Assembly: GCF_049445995.1 (NCBI RefSeq)
Contig: NZ_JBMSDZ010000011.1
Span: 62,001 to 126,000, forward strand
Source of the DNA: Dyella_A sp049445995
Lineage (GTDB): Bacteria > Pseudomonadota > Gammaproteobacteria > Xanthomonadales > Rhodanobacteraceae
Length of the DNA: 64,000 nt
Direction: 5' to 3'
Shown here: positions 1 through 7,957 of the stretch, one piece after another
How positions within the stretch are numbered: the first letter of the stretch is position 1
Layout: every line of letters starts with the position of its first letter
Notes under the pieces: model-generated
What the model saw: only the letters and a program-made list of their open reading frames with translations
Told to the model about the DNA's origin: nothing
Database searches by the model: none
Program-made: the position numbers and the translations under genes

Positions 1-93
1 GCCGACGAGGCGATCCTGCGCAGCCCGAAGACCGGCCTGCTGGAAGGCGCCAACGACCGGCGCCGGCCGGCGGGACTGGCCGCCGGCTACTGA
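1..93 (+). CDS. gamma-glutamyltransferase family, C-terminal end only
   Basis: Only the last 30 codons are in the window, in frame from base 1 to a TGA at 91-93. The end contains PKTGLLEGANDRRRPAGLA, which resembles the conserved C-terminus of gamma-glutamyltranspeptidases (PKTG, then a small-residue/D-RR-G-A pattern ending in GY). In that family this segment belongs to the small subunit that carries the nucleophilic Thr, which lies off the left edge. The gene converges on proA. The family call rests on a short tail and is moderately sure. Confidence 0.55.
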   Translation, partial: ADEAILRSPKTGLLEGANDRRRPAGLAAGY

Positions 94-114
94 CCAGAGC
101 CTTCTTGTTTTGTT

Positions 115-280
115 GTAGGAGCGCACCCTGTGCGCGAATGCTCTTGGCTTTGATGTCTGGCTTTGATGTCTGGCTTTGATGTCTGGCTTTGATGTCGATC
201 AGGAGCAAGAGCGTTCGCGCACAGGGTGCGCTCCTACACGGCGACACATCCCATACGAACGCACTCTGTGCGCTCCTACA
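115..280. repeat. 84-bp-family palindromic repeat with an expanded 13-bp loop unit, plus a half copy
   Basis: A hairpin repeat begins GTAGGAGCGCACCCTG at 115 and ends with the reverse complement at 237. Other copies in the window are exactly 84 bp; this one is 123 bp because the loop holds four copies of a 13-bp unit (GGCTTTGATGTCT, starting at 146, 159, 172 and 185) instead of one. A second half element ends CTCCTAC at 280. It lies between the convergent ggt-like gene and proA, where a long hairpin could act as a bidirectional transcript end. Confidence 0.85.
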
Positions 281-294
281 AAAACACGACGGGC

Positions 295-1560
295 TCAGCG
301 GCTGCGGCTCTCCGCATGCCGCACCTGCCCTTCCCCGCGCACCACGAAGCGCTCGATGGTGAGCGACTCGGCGCCCATCGGCCCGTAGGCGTGCAGGCGG
401 GTGGTGGAGATGCCGATTTCCGCGCCCAGCCCCAGCTCGCCGCCGTCGGAGAAGCGCGAGGAGGCGTTGACCATCACCACCGCCGAGCGCAGCGCATGGA
501 CGAATTGGGCCGCTGTCGCTTCATTGCGCGTAGCGATCACCTCGGTGTGGTCCGAGCCGTAGCGGCGGATGTGGGCGATCGCGTCATCGAGGCTGTCGAC
601 CACGCGCACGGCGAGGATCAGGTCGAGGAACTCGGCGGCGTAGTCATCCTCGGTGGCGGGCGTCATCTCGCCGGCCAGCGCGCGGCTGGCCTCGTCGCCG
701 CGCAGCTCCACGCCCCTGGCGCGCAGCGCCTCGACGGCGCGCGGCAGGAAATCCGGCGCGATGTCCTGGTGTACCAGCAGCGTCTCCAGCGCATTGCACA
801 CGCCGGTGCGGGTGGTCTTGCCGTCGAGCAGCAGGTCCAGCGCCAGGTCGGGATCGGCCTCGCGGTCCACGTACAGGTGGCACACCCCCTTGTAGTGCTT
901 GATCACCGGCACGCGCGCGTGCTCGGTGACGAAGCGGATCAGCCCCTCGCCGCCGCGCGGGATCGCCAGATCCACGATGTCGCTCAGCTGCAGCAGCTCG
1001 ACCATCGCCTCGCGGCGCAGGTCGTCCATGATGGTGAGCACCTCGCGCGGCACGCCGTGCCTGTCCATCGCCTCGTGCAGCGCGGCGGCGATCGCGAGGT
1101 TGGAGTGCAGCGCCTCGGAGCCGCCGCGCAGGATCACCGCATTGCCGGCCTTCATGCACAGCGCGGCGGCGTCGGCGGTGACGTTGGGGCGCGCCTCGTA
1201 GATCATCGCCACCACGCCCAGCGGGATGCGCACGCGTTCGATCGCCAGGCCGTTCGGCCGGGTCTCGCGCCGGGTGACCTGCCCCACCACGTCGGGCAGG
1301 TCGGCCACCTCGCGCACCGCGTCGGCGATGGCGGCGACGCGGCCGGCATCGAGCTTGAGGCGGTCCAGCATGGCGCCCTGCACGCCCTTGTCGGCGGCAC
1401 CGGCCATGTCCTTCGCATTGGCGTCGAGGATGGCCGCGGCATGCGCATCGACCGCGGCGGCCATGTCGCGCAGCAGCGCGCGGCGGGCCTCGGCGTCCAG
1501 CATGGCGATCGCCGGGGCGGCGTCGCGGCAGGCCAGGGCCCGGGTTCGGATATCGCTCAT
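295..1560 (-). CDS. proA: Glutamate-5-semialdehyde dehydrogenase (gamma-glutamyl phosphate reductase)
   Basis: Second step of proline synthesis: NADPH-dependent reduction of gamma-glutamyl phosphate to glutamate semialdehyde in the cytosol. The 421-residue product has the usual family length and an aldehyde-dehydrogenase fold. The catalytic cysteine is Cys255 in GKTTRTGVCNALETLL, and the nucleotide-binding stretch GNAVILRGGSEA is at 139-150. The ATG at 1560 follows the proB stop (1563-1565) by two bases, so translation is probably coupled to that gene. The reading frame is open further upstream, but that part is an antisense-like shadow of proB. Last gene of the arg/pro cluster. Confidence 0.97.
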   Translation of the reverse strand: MSDIRTRALACRDAAPAIAMLDAEARRALLRDMAAAVDAHAAAILDANAKDMAGAADKGVQGAMLDRLKLDAGRVAAIADAVREVADLPDVVGQVTRRETRPNGLAIERVRIPLGVVAMIYEARPNVTADAAALCMKAGNAVILRGGSEALHSNLAIAAALHEAMDRHGVPREVLTIMDDLRREAMVELLQLSDIVDLAIPRGGEGLIRFVTEHARVPVIKHYKGVCHLYVDREADPDLALDLLLDGKTTRTGVCNALETLLVHQDIAPDFLPRAVEALRARGVELRGDEASRALAGEMTPATEDDYAAEFLDLILAVRVVDSLDDAIAHIRRYGSDHTEVIATRNEATAAQFVHALRSAVVMVNASSRFSDGGELGLGAEIGISTTRLHAYGPMGAESLTIERFVVRGEGQVRHAESRSR

Positions 1561-1562
1561 GC

Positions 1563-2741
1563 TCAAAGGTCTCCTGTGGTCAGGTCCAGCTCGCGCACCA
1601 GCGCGAGATCGTCGCGATGCACGACGTTCTCGCCGAAGCTGTAGCCAAGCCGGGGCTTGATCTCGCGCGTGTGGCAGCGCGCGATGCGGTTGATTTCGGC
1701 GGCGCTGTACTGGCTGATGCCGCGGGCGAAGGACTGCAGCGAGCCGTTTTCGCCGGGACCGACGATCTCCACCATGTCGCCGCGCTGGAACTCGCCCTCG
1801 GCGGCGAGGATGCCCTTGGGCAGCAGCGAGGCGCCGCCATCGTTCAGCGCACGCATCGCGCCGGCATCCACTTCGATGTGGCCGGGTACCGCCGGCACGT
1901 GGCGCAGCCAGTACTTGCGCGCCTGCAGGCGGGTGGCCCGGGTGCGCAGCAAGGTGCCGTGCAGCAGGTCGCGCGAGAGCAGGCTCACCACCTCGCTGTC
2001 GCGGCCGTTGAAGAGGATCGTCTCGATGCCCGCGGCGGCGGCCTTCTCGGCCGCCTCCAGCTTGGTGCGCATGCCGCCGGTACCCACGGCGCTGCCGGCC
2101 GCGCCGGCCATCGCCATGATCTCGGGGGTGAGCTCGGCCACTTCGTTGACCGGCTCGGCGTCGGGGTGGCTGCGCGGATCGGCGGTGTACAGGCCGTCGA
2201 TGTCGGTGGCGATCAGCAGCAGGTCGGCATCGACCAGCGCGGCGATGATCGCGGCGAGGTTGTCGTTGTCGCCCAGGGTGAGCTCGTCCACCGCCACGGT
2301 GTCGTTCTCGTTCACCACCGGCATCACGCGATGGCGCAGCAGCTCGCCCAGCGTGGCGCGCGCGTTGAGATAGCGGCGGCGGTTGCGCAGGTCGTCGTGG
2401 GTCAGCAGCACCTGCGCCAGCGGGATGTCGAGCAGGCGCTGCCACAGGCCCACCGTCTGCGTCTGGCCCAGCGCCGCCATCGCCTGGCGCGCGGCATGGC
2501 TGGCGTCTTCCTCGCCGGCGTGGTCCTTCAGCACCACGCGACCCGCGGCCACCGCACCGGAGGACACCAGCACGATCTCGCGCCCGGAGGCGTGGCACGC
2601 GGCGATGAACTGCGCCAGCCCCAGCGCATAGCGGGTGCTGAGTCCGCCGCCGTCGGCGGCGATCAGGCTGCTTCCCACCTTCAGCACGGCCCGGCGCCAC
2701 GGCGGCACCGACTGCTGTCGAAAGGCCCTGAGTTGGGTCAT
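1563..2741 (-). CDS. proB: Glutamate 5-kinase, copy adjacent to proA
   Basis: ATP-dependent gamma-glutamyl kinase, first step of proline synthesis. It has an N-terminal amino-acid-kinase domain (WRRAVLKVGSSLIAADGG near residue 13; LTHDDLRNRRRYLNAR; NENDTVAVDEL; GTGGMRTKLEAAEKA) and a C-terminal PUA domain. At 392 residues it is slightly longer than typical. The ATG at 2741 was chosen over 2798 because a GGGGA ribosome-binding sequence lies just before it and family homology begins shortly after. A second complete kinase gene lies 126 bases upstream on the same strand. The two proteins align throughout but differ at many positions, so this is not a recent tandem copy. Confidence 0.95.
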   Translation of the reverse strand: MTQLRAFRQQSVPPWRRAVLKVGSSLIAADGGGLSTRYALGLAQFIAACHASGREIVLVSSGAVAAGRVVLKDHAGEEDASHAARQAMAALGQTQTVGLWQRLLDIPLAQVLLTHDDLRNRRRYLNARATLGELLRHRVMPVVNENDTVAVDELTLGDNDNLAAIIAALVDADLLLIATDIDGLYTADPRSHPDAEPVNEVAELTPEIMAMAGAAGSAVGTGGMRTKLEAAEKAAAAGIETILFNGRDSEVVSLLSRDLLHGTLLRTRATRLQARKYWLRHVPAVPGHIEVDAGAMRALNDGGASLLPKGILAAEGEFQRGDMVEIVGPGENGSLQSFARGISQYSAAEINRIARCHTREIKPRLGYSFGENVVHRDDLALVRELDLTTGDL

Positions 2742-2867
2742 TTCCCCGACGTCCTCGACTTGCTGCAACCGTACAATGGTCTGGGCAGCTTCCGGCATTT
2801 CAACCCCCGCGCGGGAAATCCGTCGCCGGATGCGCCGGAACGAAAGACGTATGGACGTCCAAACGAT

Positions 2868-3998
2868 TCACGATGCGAGCACCGCCAGGTCGTCGCGATG
2901 GATGATCGCCGGACCATAGCTGTAGCCGAGCACGCCTTCGATGTCGCGACTGTGGCGACCGGCCAGCCGCCGCACGTCCACCACGCCGTACTGGCACAGG
3001 CCGCGCGCCACCACGCGCCCGGAAGGATCGGCCACCTCCACCAGGTCGCCGCGATGGAAGTCGCCTGCCGCCCCGACCACGCCACCGGGCAGCAGCGAGG
3101 CGCGACCGGCGGCGAGCGCGGCCGCCGCGCCGGCGTCCACGCGGATGCGCAGGCCCTCGCACGGCGCATGCAGCAGCCAGTACTTGCGCGCCTGCATGCG
3201 GCTCTGCCCCGGCGTGAACAACGTGCCGCGCAGCCGGCCCTCGCCCAGCGCCTGCACCGTGGCCGCGTCGCGCCCGTTGAACAGCGCCGTGGCGATGCCG
3301 GCCGCGGCCGCCTTCTGCGCCGCCTGCAGCTTGGTGCGCATGCCGCCGGTGCCGACCGCGCTGCCGCTGCCGCCGGCCATCGCCAGCACCTCCGGGGTGA
3401 TCTGGGCCACATGCGGGATCGGCGCCGCCGCCGGGTCGCGACGCGGGTCGGCGCGGTACAGCGCGTCGATGTCCGAGGCGATCAGCAGCAGGTCGGCATC
3501 GACCAGCGCGGCGACGATGGCGGCGAGGTTGTCGTTGTCGCCCAGCTTGAGTTCGTCCACCGCCACCGTGTCGTTCTCGTTGATCACCGGCAGCACCTCG
3601 ACCGCCAGCAGCTGGCGCAGCGTGGCGCGGGCGTTGAGGTAGCGACGGCGGTTGCGCAGGTCGTCGTGGGTGAGCAGCACCTGCGCCACGGCCCGGCTCG
3701 ACAGCGACTGCCACAACGCGACCATCGGCGCCTGGCCCAGCGCGGCCAGCGCCTGGCGTTCGGCCAGGTTGCCCACCGCCGACGGGCGCGCGCGCAGCAG
3801 GGCGCGCCCGGCCGCCACCGCGCCGGATGACACCAGCACCACCTCCCGACCCTGCGCCTGGCTGTCGGCGATGAAGGCCGCCAGCGCCTGCGCGTAGTCC
3901 GCAGTGAGGCCGCCGCCATCGGCCGCCAGCAGGTTGCTGCCGACCTTGAGCACTGCACGCCGCCACGCGGGCAGCGGCTGGAACGCGAGCTCAGCCAT
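2868..3998 (-). CDS. proB: Glutamate 5-kinase, second copy adjacent to the argH side
   Basis: A second complete gamma-glutamyl kinase of 376 residues. The kinase motifs are intact (WRRAVLKVGSNLLAADGG, LTHDDLRNRRRYLNAR, NENDTVAVDELKLGDNDN, GTGGMRTKLQAAQKA), followed by a PUA domain. The ATG at 3998 has a GAGGCGG ribosome-binding site and overlaps the 3' end of the cupin remnant by 8 bases, suggesting coupling. Xanthomonadales usually have one proB in this position, so a second divergent kinase beside it is unusual. Possible roles are a differently feedback-inhibited isozyme or an osmotic-stress form. Nothing in the sequence shows loss of function. Confidence 0.93.
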   Translation of the reverse strand: MAELAFQPLPAWRRAVLKVGSNLLAADGGGLTADYAQALAAFIADSQAQGREVVLVSSGAVAAGRALLRARPSAVGNLAERQALAALGQAPMVALWQSLSSRAVAQVLLTHDDLRNRRRYLNARATLRQLLAVEVLPVINENDTVAVDELKLGDNDNLAAIVAALVDADLLLIASDIDALYRADPRRDPAAAPIPHVAQITPEVLAMAGGSGSAVGTGGMRTKLQAAQKAAAAGIATALFNGRDAATVQALGEGRLRGTLFTPGQSRMQARKYWLLHAPCEGLRIRVDAGAAAALAAGRASLLPGGVVGAAGDFHRGDLVEVADPSGRVVARGLCQYGVVDVRRLAGRHSRDIEGVLGYSYGPAIIHRDDLAVLAS

Positions 3999-4206
3999 CG
4001 ACCGCCTCGCGATCGCCGTGGCTGTGCGGCGAGGACGCCGCGAGGAAGCGCAGCTCCGCGCCGGCATCGTTGCGCATCGGGTGCGCGGCACCGGGCGGCA
4101 TGCGCTCCTCGATCACGCCGGGGTCGTCGCCTTCCGGCAAATGCCAGCCGTCGCACGGCCGGCCCCGGACGACATGCGCTGCGTTGGCGATGCTGACGGT
4201 GGCCAT
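3991..4206 (-). pseudogene. Cupin-domain protein remnant with an internal deletion
   Basis: A 71-residue frame begins with MATVSIANAAHVV, continues CDGWHLPEGDDPGVIEERMPPGAAHPMRND and ends AASSPHSHGDREAVDG. From family knowledge, small cupins of this type are about 110 residues. They carry the metal-binding H-x-H...E barrel between an early RMPPG motif and a late PPG-P-H-QMRND motif. Here the early motif runs straight into the late one, so about 40 residues with the metal ligands are missing without loss of frame. Recombination between the two PPG-encoding stretches would explain it. The frame starts 9 bases after the argH stop and overlaps proB, so it may still be translated as a coupling ORF. 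Confidence 0.7.
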
Positions 4207-4215
4207 GGCGTCACT

Positions 4216-5511
4216 TCACCGGCCGAGTGCGGCGAGCCGCGCATGCAGCTCGTCCAGCCGCAGGGCGTTGCCCGCGCCGGGCGAGGTGCGCGCGGCGAGG
4301 CTGGCCTCGGGCGTGCGGCCCGTGCCGGCGGATGCGGCGGTTTCGGCGGCGGCGCGGTAGGCGTCGCGGAACGGCACGCCGGCGGCGGCCTGTTCGATCG
4401 CCACGTCGGTGGCGTACATCGCCGGCTCGATCGCCGCGCGCATCGTCGCCTCGTTCCACTGCATCTGCGCCAGCAGGCCCGGCAGCAGCTCCAGCGCCAT
4501 CAGGCCGTGGCGCACGCCGTGGAAGATCGAGCCCTTGGAGAACTGCAGGTCGCGCTGGTAACCCGACGGCAGCGACAGCAACTGCTCGATCTCGCAGCGC
4601 GCGGCCGCCACGCTGGCGTAGCTGGCGCGCAGCAGTTCCACCACGTCGGGATTGCGCTTGTTCGGCATGATCGAACTGCCGGTGGTGTACTGCGCCGGCA
4701 GCGCCACGAAGCCGAATTCGGCGGTGGTGAACAGCGACAGGTCCCAGGCCAGCCGGCGCAGGTCGAGCATGGCGCTGGCGATCGCCTCCAGCACCGCCAT
4801 CTCGAACTTGCCGCGCGAGAGCTGGGCGTAGATCGGCGACACCTGCATGCGCGCAAAGCCCAGCGCGCGCGTGGTGTGCTCGCGGTCCAGCGGCAGGTTG
4901 ACGCCGTAGCCGGCGGCGGTGCCGAGCGGGTTGGCGTCGATCCAGTCGCGCGTCTGCCGCACGCGCAGCGCGTTGTCGATGAAGCCCTCGGCGAAACCGG
5001 CGAACCACATCGCGGTGGACGACACCACCGCCCGCTGCAGGTGGGTGTAGCCGGGCAGCGGCAGCGCCGGCTGTGCGGCGCGTTCCAGGCAGATCTCGGC
5101 CACCGCGCGGCAGTGCGCCTCCAGCTCGACCAGCTTGTCCTTCAGCCACAGCCGTGTGGCGACGAGGATCTGGTCGTTGCGGCTGCGCCCGGTGTGCACG
5201 CGGCGACCGGCGTCACCCAGGCGCTCGGTGAGGCGCGCCTCGATGGCGGAATGGCCGTCTTCGTAGCGCTCGTCCAGCACGAACGCACCGCAGCGGAAAT
5301 CCTCGGCCAGCACGTCCAGCTCGCGCTTGAGCGCGGCGGCCTCGTCGACGCTGACCACGCCGATGTTCGCCAGCCCTTCCACGTGCGCCTTGCTGGCGGT
5401 GATGTCGTGCAGGAAGAACTCGCGGTCGAGGATCACGTCGTCACCGGCCAGGAACTGCATGATGCGCTGGTCGATCTGGATGCCGGATTTTTGCCAGAGG
5501 GGTTGGGTCAT
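4216..5511 (-). CDS. argH: Argininosuccinate lyase
   Basis: Last step of arginine synthesis: cleaves argininosuccinate to arginine and fumarate. The 431-residue product belongs to the fumarase/aspartase superfamily. Landmarks are HTGRSRNDQ in the N-terminal third, PGYTHLQRAVVSS, and the signature loop SSIMPNKRNPD with the catalytic serine. The start at 5511 (MTQPLWQKSG) gives the usual length for Xanthomonadales. An 84-bp hairpin repeat separates it from argC upstream; the cupin remnant and proB follow closely. Confidence 0.97.
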   Translation of the reverse strand: MTQPLWQKSGIQIDQRIMQFLAGDDVILDREFFLHDITASKAHVEGLANIGVVSVDEAAALKRELDVLAEDFRCGAFVLDERYEDGHSAIEARLTERLGDAGRRVHTGRSRNDQILVATRLWLKDKLVELEAHCRAVAEICLERAAQPALPLPGYTHLQRAVVSSTAMWFAGFAEGFIDNALRVRQTRDWIDANPLGTAAGYGVNLPLDREHTTRALGFARMQVSPIYAQLSRGKFEMAVLEAIASAMLDLRRLAWDLSLFTTAEFGFVALPAQYTTGSSIMPNKRNPDVVELLRASYASVAAARCEIEQLLSLPSGYQRDLQFSKGSIFHGVRHGLMALELLPGLLAQMQWNEATMRAAIEPAMYATDVAIEQAAAGVPFRDAYRAAAETAASAGTGRTPEASLAARTSPGAGNALRLDELHARLAALGR

Positions 5512-5532
5512 GAGGGTCTACCTATGGTCTGG

Positions 5533-5616
5533 GTAGGAGCGCACCCTGTGCGCGAATGCTCTTGCTCCTGATCGACATCAAAGCCAAGAGCGTTCGCGCA
5601 CAGGGTGCGCTCCTAC
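5533..5616. repeat. 84-bp palindromic repeat (GTAGGAGCGCACC family)
   Basis: The outer arms are GTAGGAGCGCACCCTGTGCG and its reverse complement. The inner arms (GCTCTTG/CAAGAGC) extend the stem to about 30 bp around a short loop. Same length as the copies at 30464, 34604 and 39703. It fills the argC-argH gap inside a co-directional operon, where it could stabilise the upstream message or reduce read-through. Confidence 0.9.
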
Positions 5617-5619
5617 CGG

Positions 5620-6585
5620 TCAGTGCGGGATGGCGGTGAGCTCATCCATCCCGATTGCCCGGTTGATGTTCTGCAGCGCCTGGGTCGCCGCACCCTTGAG
5701 CAGGTTGTCCAGCGTGGTCACCACCACCACGCGCTTGCCGTCGGCGGAGACGGCGAAGCCGCCGATGTCGACATGGTGCCTGCCGGCGACCGCACTCACC
5801 CACGGCGCGTCATCCACCACCTGCACCAGCGGCTCGGCGTCGTAGGCGTGGTGGAAGCGCTGCATCACCTCCTCGCGGCTCATCCTGCGGGCGAGGTAGA
5901 GGTTGCTGGTGACAGTGAGGCCGCGGAAATGCGGCGCCACGTGCGGCAGGAACTCCACCGGCACGCCGAGGTGGCGGCTGGCCTCCTTTTCGTGGGTGTG
6001 GCCGGTGAGCGAGTACGGCATCAGGTTGTCGCGCAGCTTGTCGGGATTGTTCTTGTCCGACGGCGTGGTGCCGGCGCCGGAGTAGCCGGACACGCCGAAG
6101 CACACCGGCGGCGCGGCCAGCATGTCCTTGAGCGGCGCGAGGGCGAGCTGAATCGCGGTGGCGTAGCAGCCCGGATTGCTGATCTTCTTCTCGCCGCGCC
6201 ATTTCCCGCGCGTGAGCTCGGGCAGGCCGTAGTACCAGTTGCTGTCGAAACGGTAGTCGGCGGACAGGTCGACGATCAGCGTGTCGGGCCTGGCCTGGTC
6301 GATCGCCTCGACATAGGGTGCCGCCTTGCCGTTGGGCAAGGCCAGCACCACCACGTCGGCGCCCTGCGCGGCCACCGCGTCGGCGTCGAGGCTGGCATAA
6401 CGCAGCTCGCCGGCGTAGCCGTCCACATGGTCGGCCACGCGCTGGCCGTCGAGTTCGCGCGAGGAGACGAAGGCCAGTTCCAGCGCGGGATGGGCGGCGA
6501 CCAGGCGGATCAGCTCCGCGCCGGTGTGGCCGCGGGCGCCGACGATGCCAAGGGTTTTGCGTGCTGATGTCATGTCATGGCTCAT
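5620..6585 (-). CDS. argC: N-acetyl-gamma-glutamyl-phosphate reductase
   Basis: Reduces N-acetylglutamyl phosphate to the semialdehyde with NADPH, third step of arginine synthesis. The 321-residue protein has the N-terminal Rossmann motif GIVGARGHTG at 13-22 and the catalytic cysteine at Cys140 in SNPGCYATA. HVAPHFRGL lies in the C-terminal part. The ATG at 6585 lies 4 bases after the argB stop; an in-frame ATG at 6573 is an alternative and neither has a strong ribosome-binding site, so coupling to argB is likely. Confidence 0.96.
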   Translation of the reverse strand: MSHDMTSARKTLGIVGARGHTGAELIRLVAAHPALELAFVSSRELDGQRVADHVDGYAGELRYASLDADAVAAQGADVVVLALPNGKAAPYVEAIDQARPDTLIVDLSADYRFDSNWYYGLPELTRGKWRGEKKISNPGCYATAIQLALAPLKDMLAAPPVCFGVSGYSGAGTTPSDKNNPDKLRDNLMPYSLTGHTHEKEASRHLGVPVEFLPHVAPHFRGLTVTSNLYLARRMSREEVMQRFHHAYDAEPLVQVVDDAPWVSAVAGRHHVDIGGFAVSADGKRVVVVTTLDNLLKGAATQALQNINRAIGMDELTAIPH

Positions 6586-6589
6586 GGGA

Positions 6590-7921
6590 TCAGTCGACCA
6601 GCGTGGGCTGGCGGGTGGCGCAGTGGGCGACGCAGCGCTCGATGGTGGCGAAGCCGTCCAGCCCGTACCAGAACACCTTCCAGCGCTCCTGCTTGAAGCA
6701 GCCGTCGGACTCGGCGTAGTAGAACGGATTGACCGGATTGCCGTGGCGCGAGCGCCAGAACAGCCGCGGATGCTGTTCGCGCATCACCTGCCACACGGCG
6801 CGGCCGAGGCCCTCGCCCTGCGCCTCGTCGAGCACGGCGAACTTGTCGAGGTAGGGCAGGCCCTGCTTTCCATCGACCTGTTCGAGGGTGAGGATCATCG
6901 CCGCGCGGTAGTTCTCGCTCACGTAGACGCGATACGGCGTGGTGCGCTCGAAATAATCCGGCACCACCCTGCGGCCGAAGCTGGACTCGATCAGCTCGCG
7001 CAGTCGCGGCTGGTCCACGCCCTGCCAGCTGTCGAAGTCGAGCACCTTCTCGCCGCGGCGCACCAGCGTGCCCGAGCCCTTGTGGGTGAACAGCTCCTTG
7101 GCCAGCTCGGACGGCCGGGTGATCGACACCGAGGACGATAGCGGCAGCTTGTCCAGGAGGTCGGCGATCTGCTCGATCTTCACCCGCATGCCGCCGTTGA
7201 TCCACGGTTGCGCCATCAGGTGGTCGAACTCGGTGGACAGGTTGATCGAGTCGATCAGCTTGCCCTGGTCGTCGAGCAGACCCCCAGTGCCGGTGAGGAA
7301 GACGATCTTGTATGGCTGCAGCACGCGCACCAGCTCGTTGGCGGCGAAATCGGCGTTGATGTTGAGGAACTGGCCCTCGTCGGTCTCGCCCAGGCTGGCG
7401 ATCACCGGGATGGAACCGGCGCGCAGGCTGGCCTCGATCGGCGCCAGGTTGATGCTGTCGACCTTGCCGACCATGCCGTAGGTATCGCGGTCCAGGAAGC
7501 TGGCCATGAACACGCCCGAGGGCACCGAGGTGGCGCGCGTGTCCATCGACTGCAGCGCCTCCACCAGCTTGAGGTTCTGCTGCTGGAACACGCGGCGCAC
7601 GATGCCCAGCGCCTTCGGGCTGGTCACCCGCAGGCCGCCCACGGTCCGCTTCTCGATGCCGGCGGCGGACAGCTCCTCGTCCAGCTGCGGGCCGGCGCCG
7701 TGCAGCACGATGGGGGTGAGGCCGACCTGCTGCAGGAAGGTGAGCGAGGAGGTGAGGTCGTGCAGCTCGTCGCGCAGCACCGCGCCGCCCACCTTCACCA
7801 CCGCGAAGCGGCTGGCGTCGAGCTGCGAGAAGCGCTTGAGGTATTGCTGGATCTCCTTCGCGCTGCCCATGGCCGAGAGCAGGCGAACGATGGTCTTGCG
7901 GGTGTGGGAACCGGTGGTCAT
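6590..7921 (-). CDS. argB: Bifunctional N-acetylglutamate kinase / N-acetylglutamate synthase
   Basis: The 443-residue protein has an amino-acid-kinase domain up to about residue 285 (VVKVGGAVLRDEL, VLHGAGPQLDEEL, FLTGTGGLLDDQGK) followed by a GNAT acetyltransferase domain. The GNAT part includes YRVYVSENYRAAMIL, LPYLDKFAVLDEAQGEGLGRAVW and FWRSRHGNPVNPFYYAESDG. From family knowledge, this vertebrate-like fusion does both the acetyl-CoA:glutamate synthase and the kinase reaction in Xanthomonadales, which explains the absence of a separate argA here. The start at 7921 is used; the strongest homology begins near an internal Met at residue 18. Confidence 0.95.
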   Translation of the reverse strand: MTTGSHTRKTIVRLLSAMGSAKEIQQYLKRFSQLDASRFAVVKVGGAVLRDELHDLTSSLTFLQQVGLTPIVLHGAGPQLDEELSAAGIEKRTVGGLRVTSPKALGIVRRVFQQQNLKLVEALQSMDTRATSVPSGVFMASFLDRDTYGMVGKVDSINLAPIEASLRAGSIPVIASLGETDEGQFLNINADFAANELVRVLQPYKIVFLTGTGGLLDDQGKLIDSINLSTEFDHLMAQPWINGGMRVKIEQIADLLDKLPLSSSVSITRPSELAKELFTHKGSGTLVRRGEKVLDFDSWQGVDQPRLRELIESSFGRRVVPDYFERTTPYRVYVSENYRAAMILTLEQVDGKQGLPYLDKFAVLDEAQGEGLGRAVWQVMREQHPRLFWRSRHGNPVNPFYYAESDGCFKQERWKVFWYGLDGFATIERCVAHCATRQPTLVD

Positions 7922-7957
7922 GGCGTCAGTCGTTGGGGTGCTGGAAATCGCCGCGCC

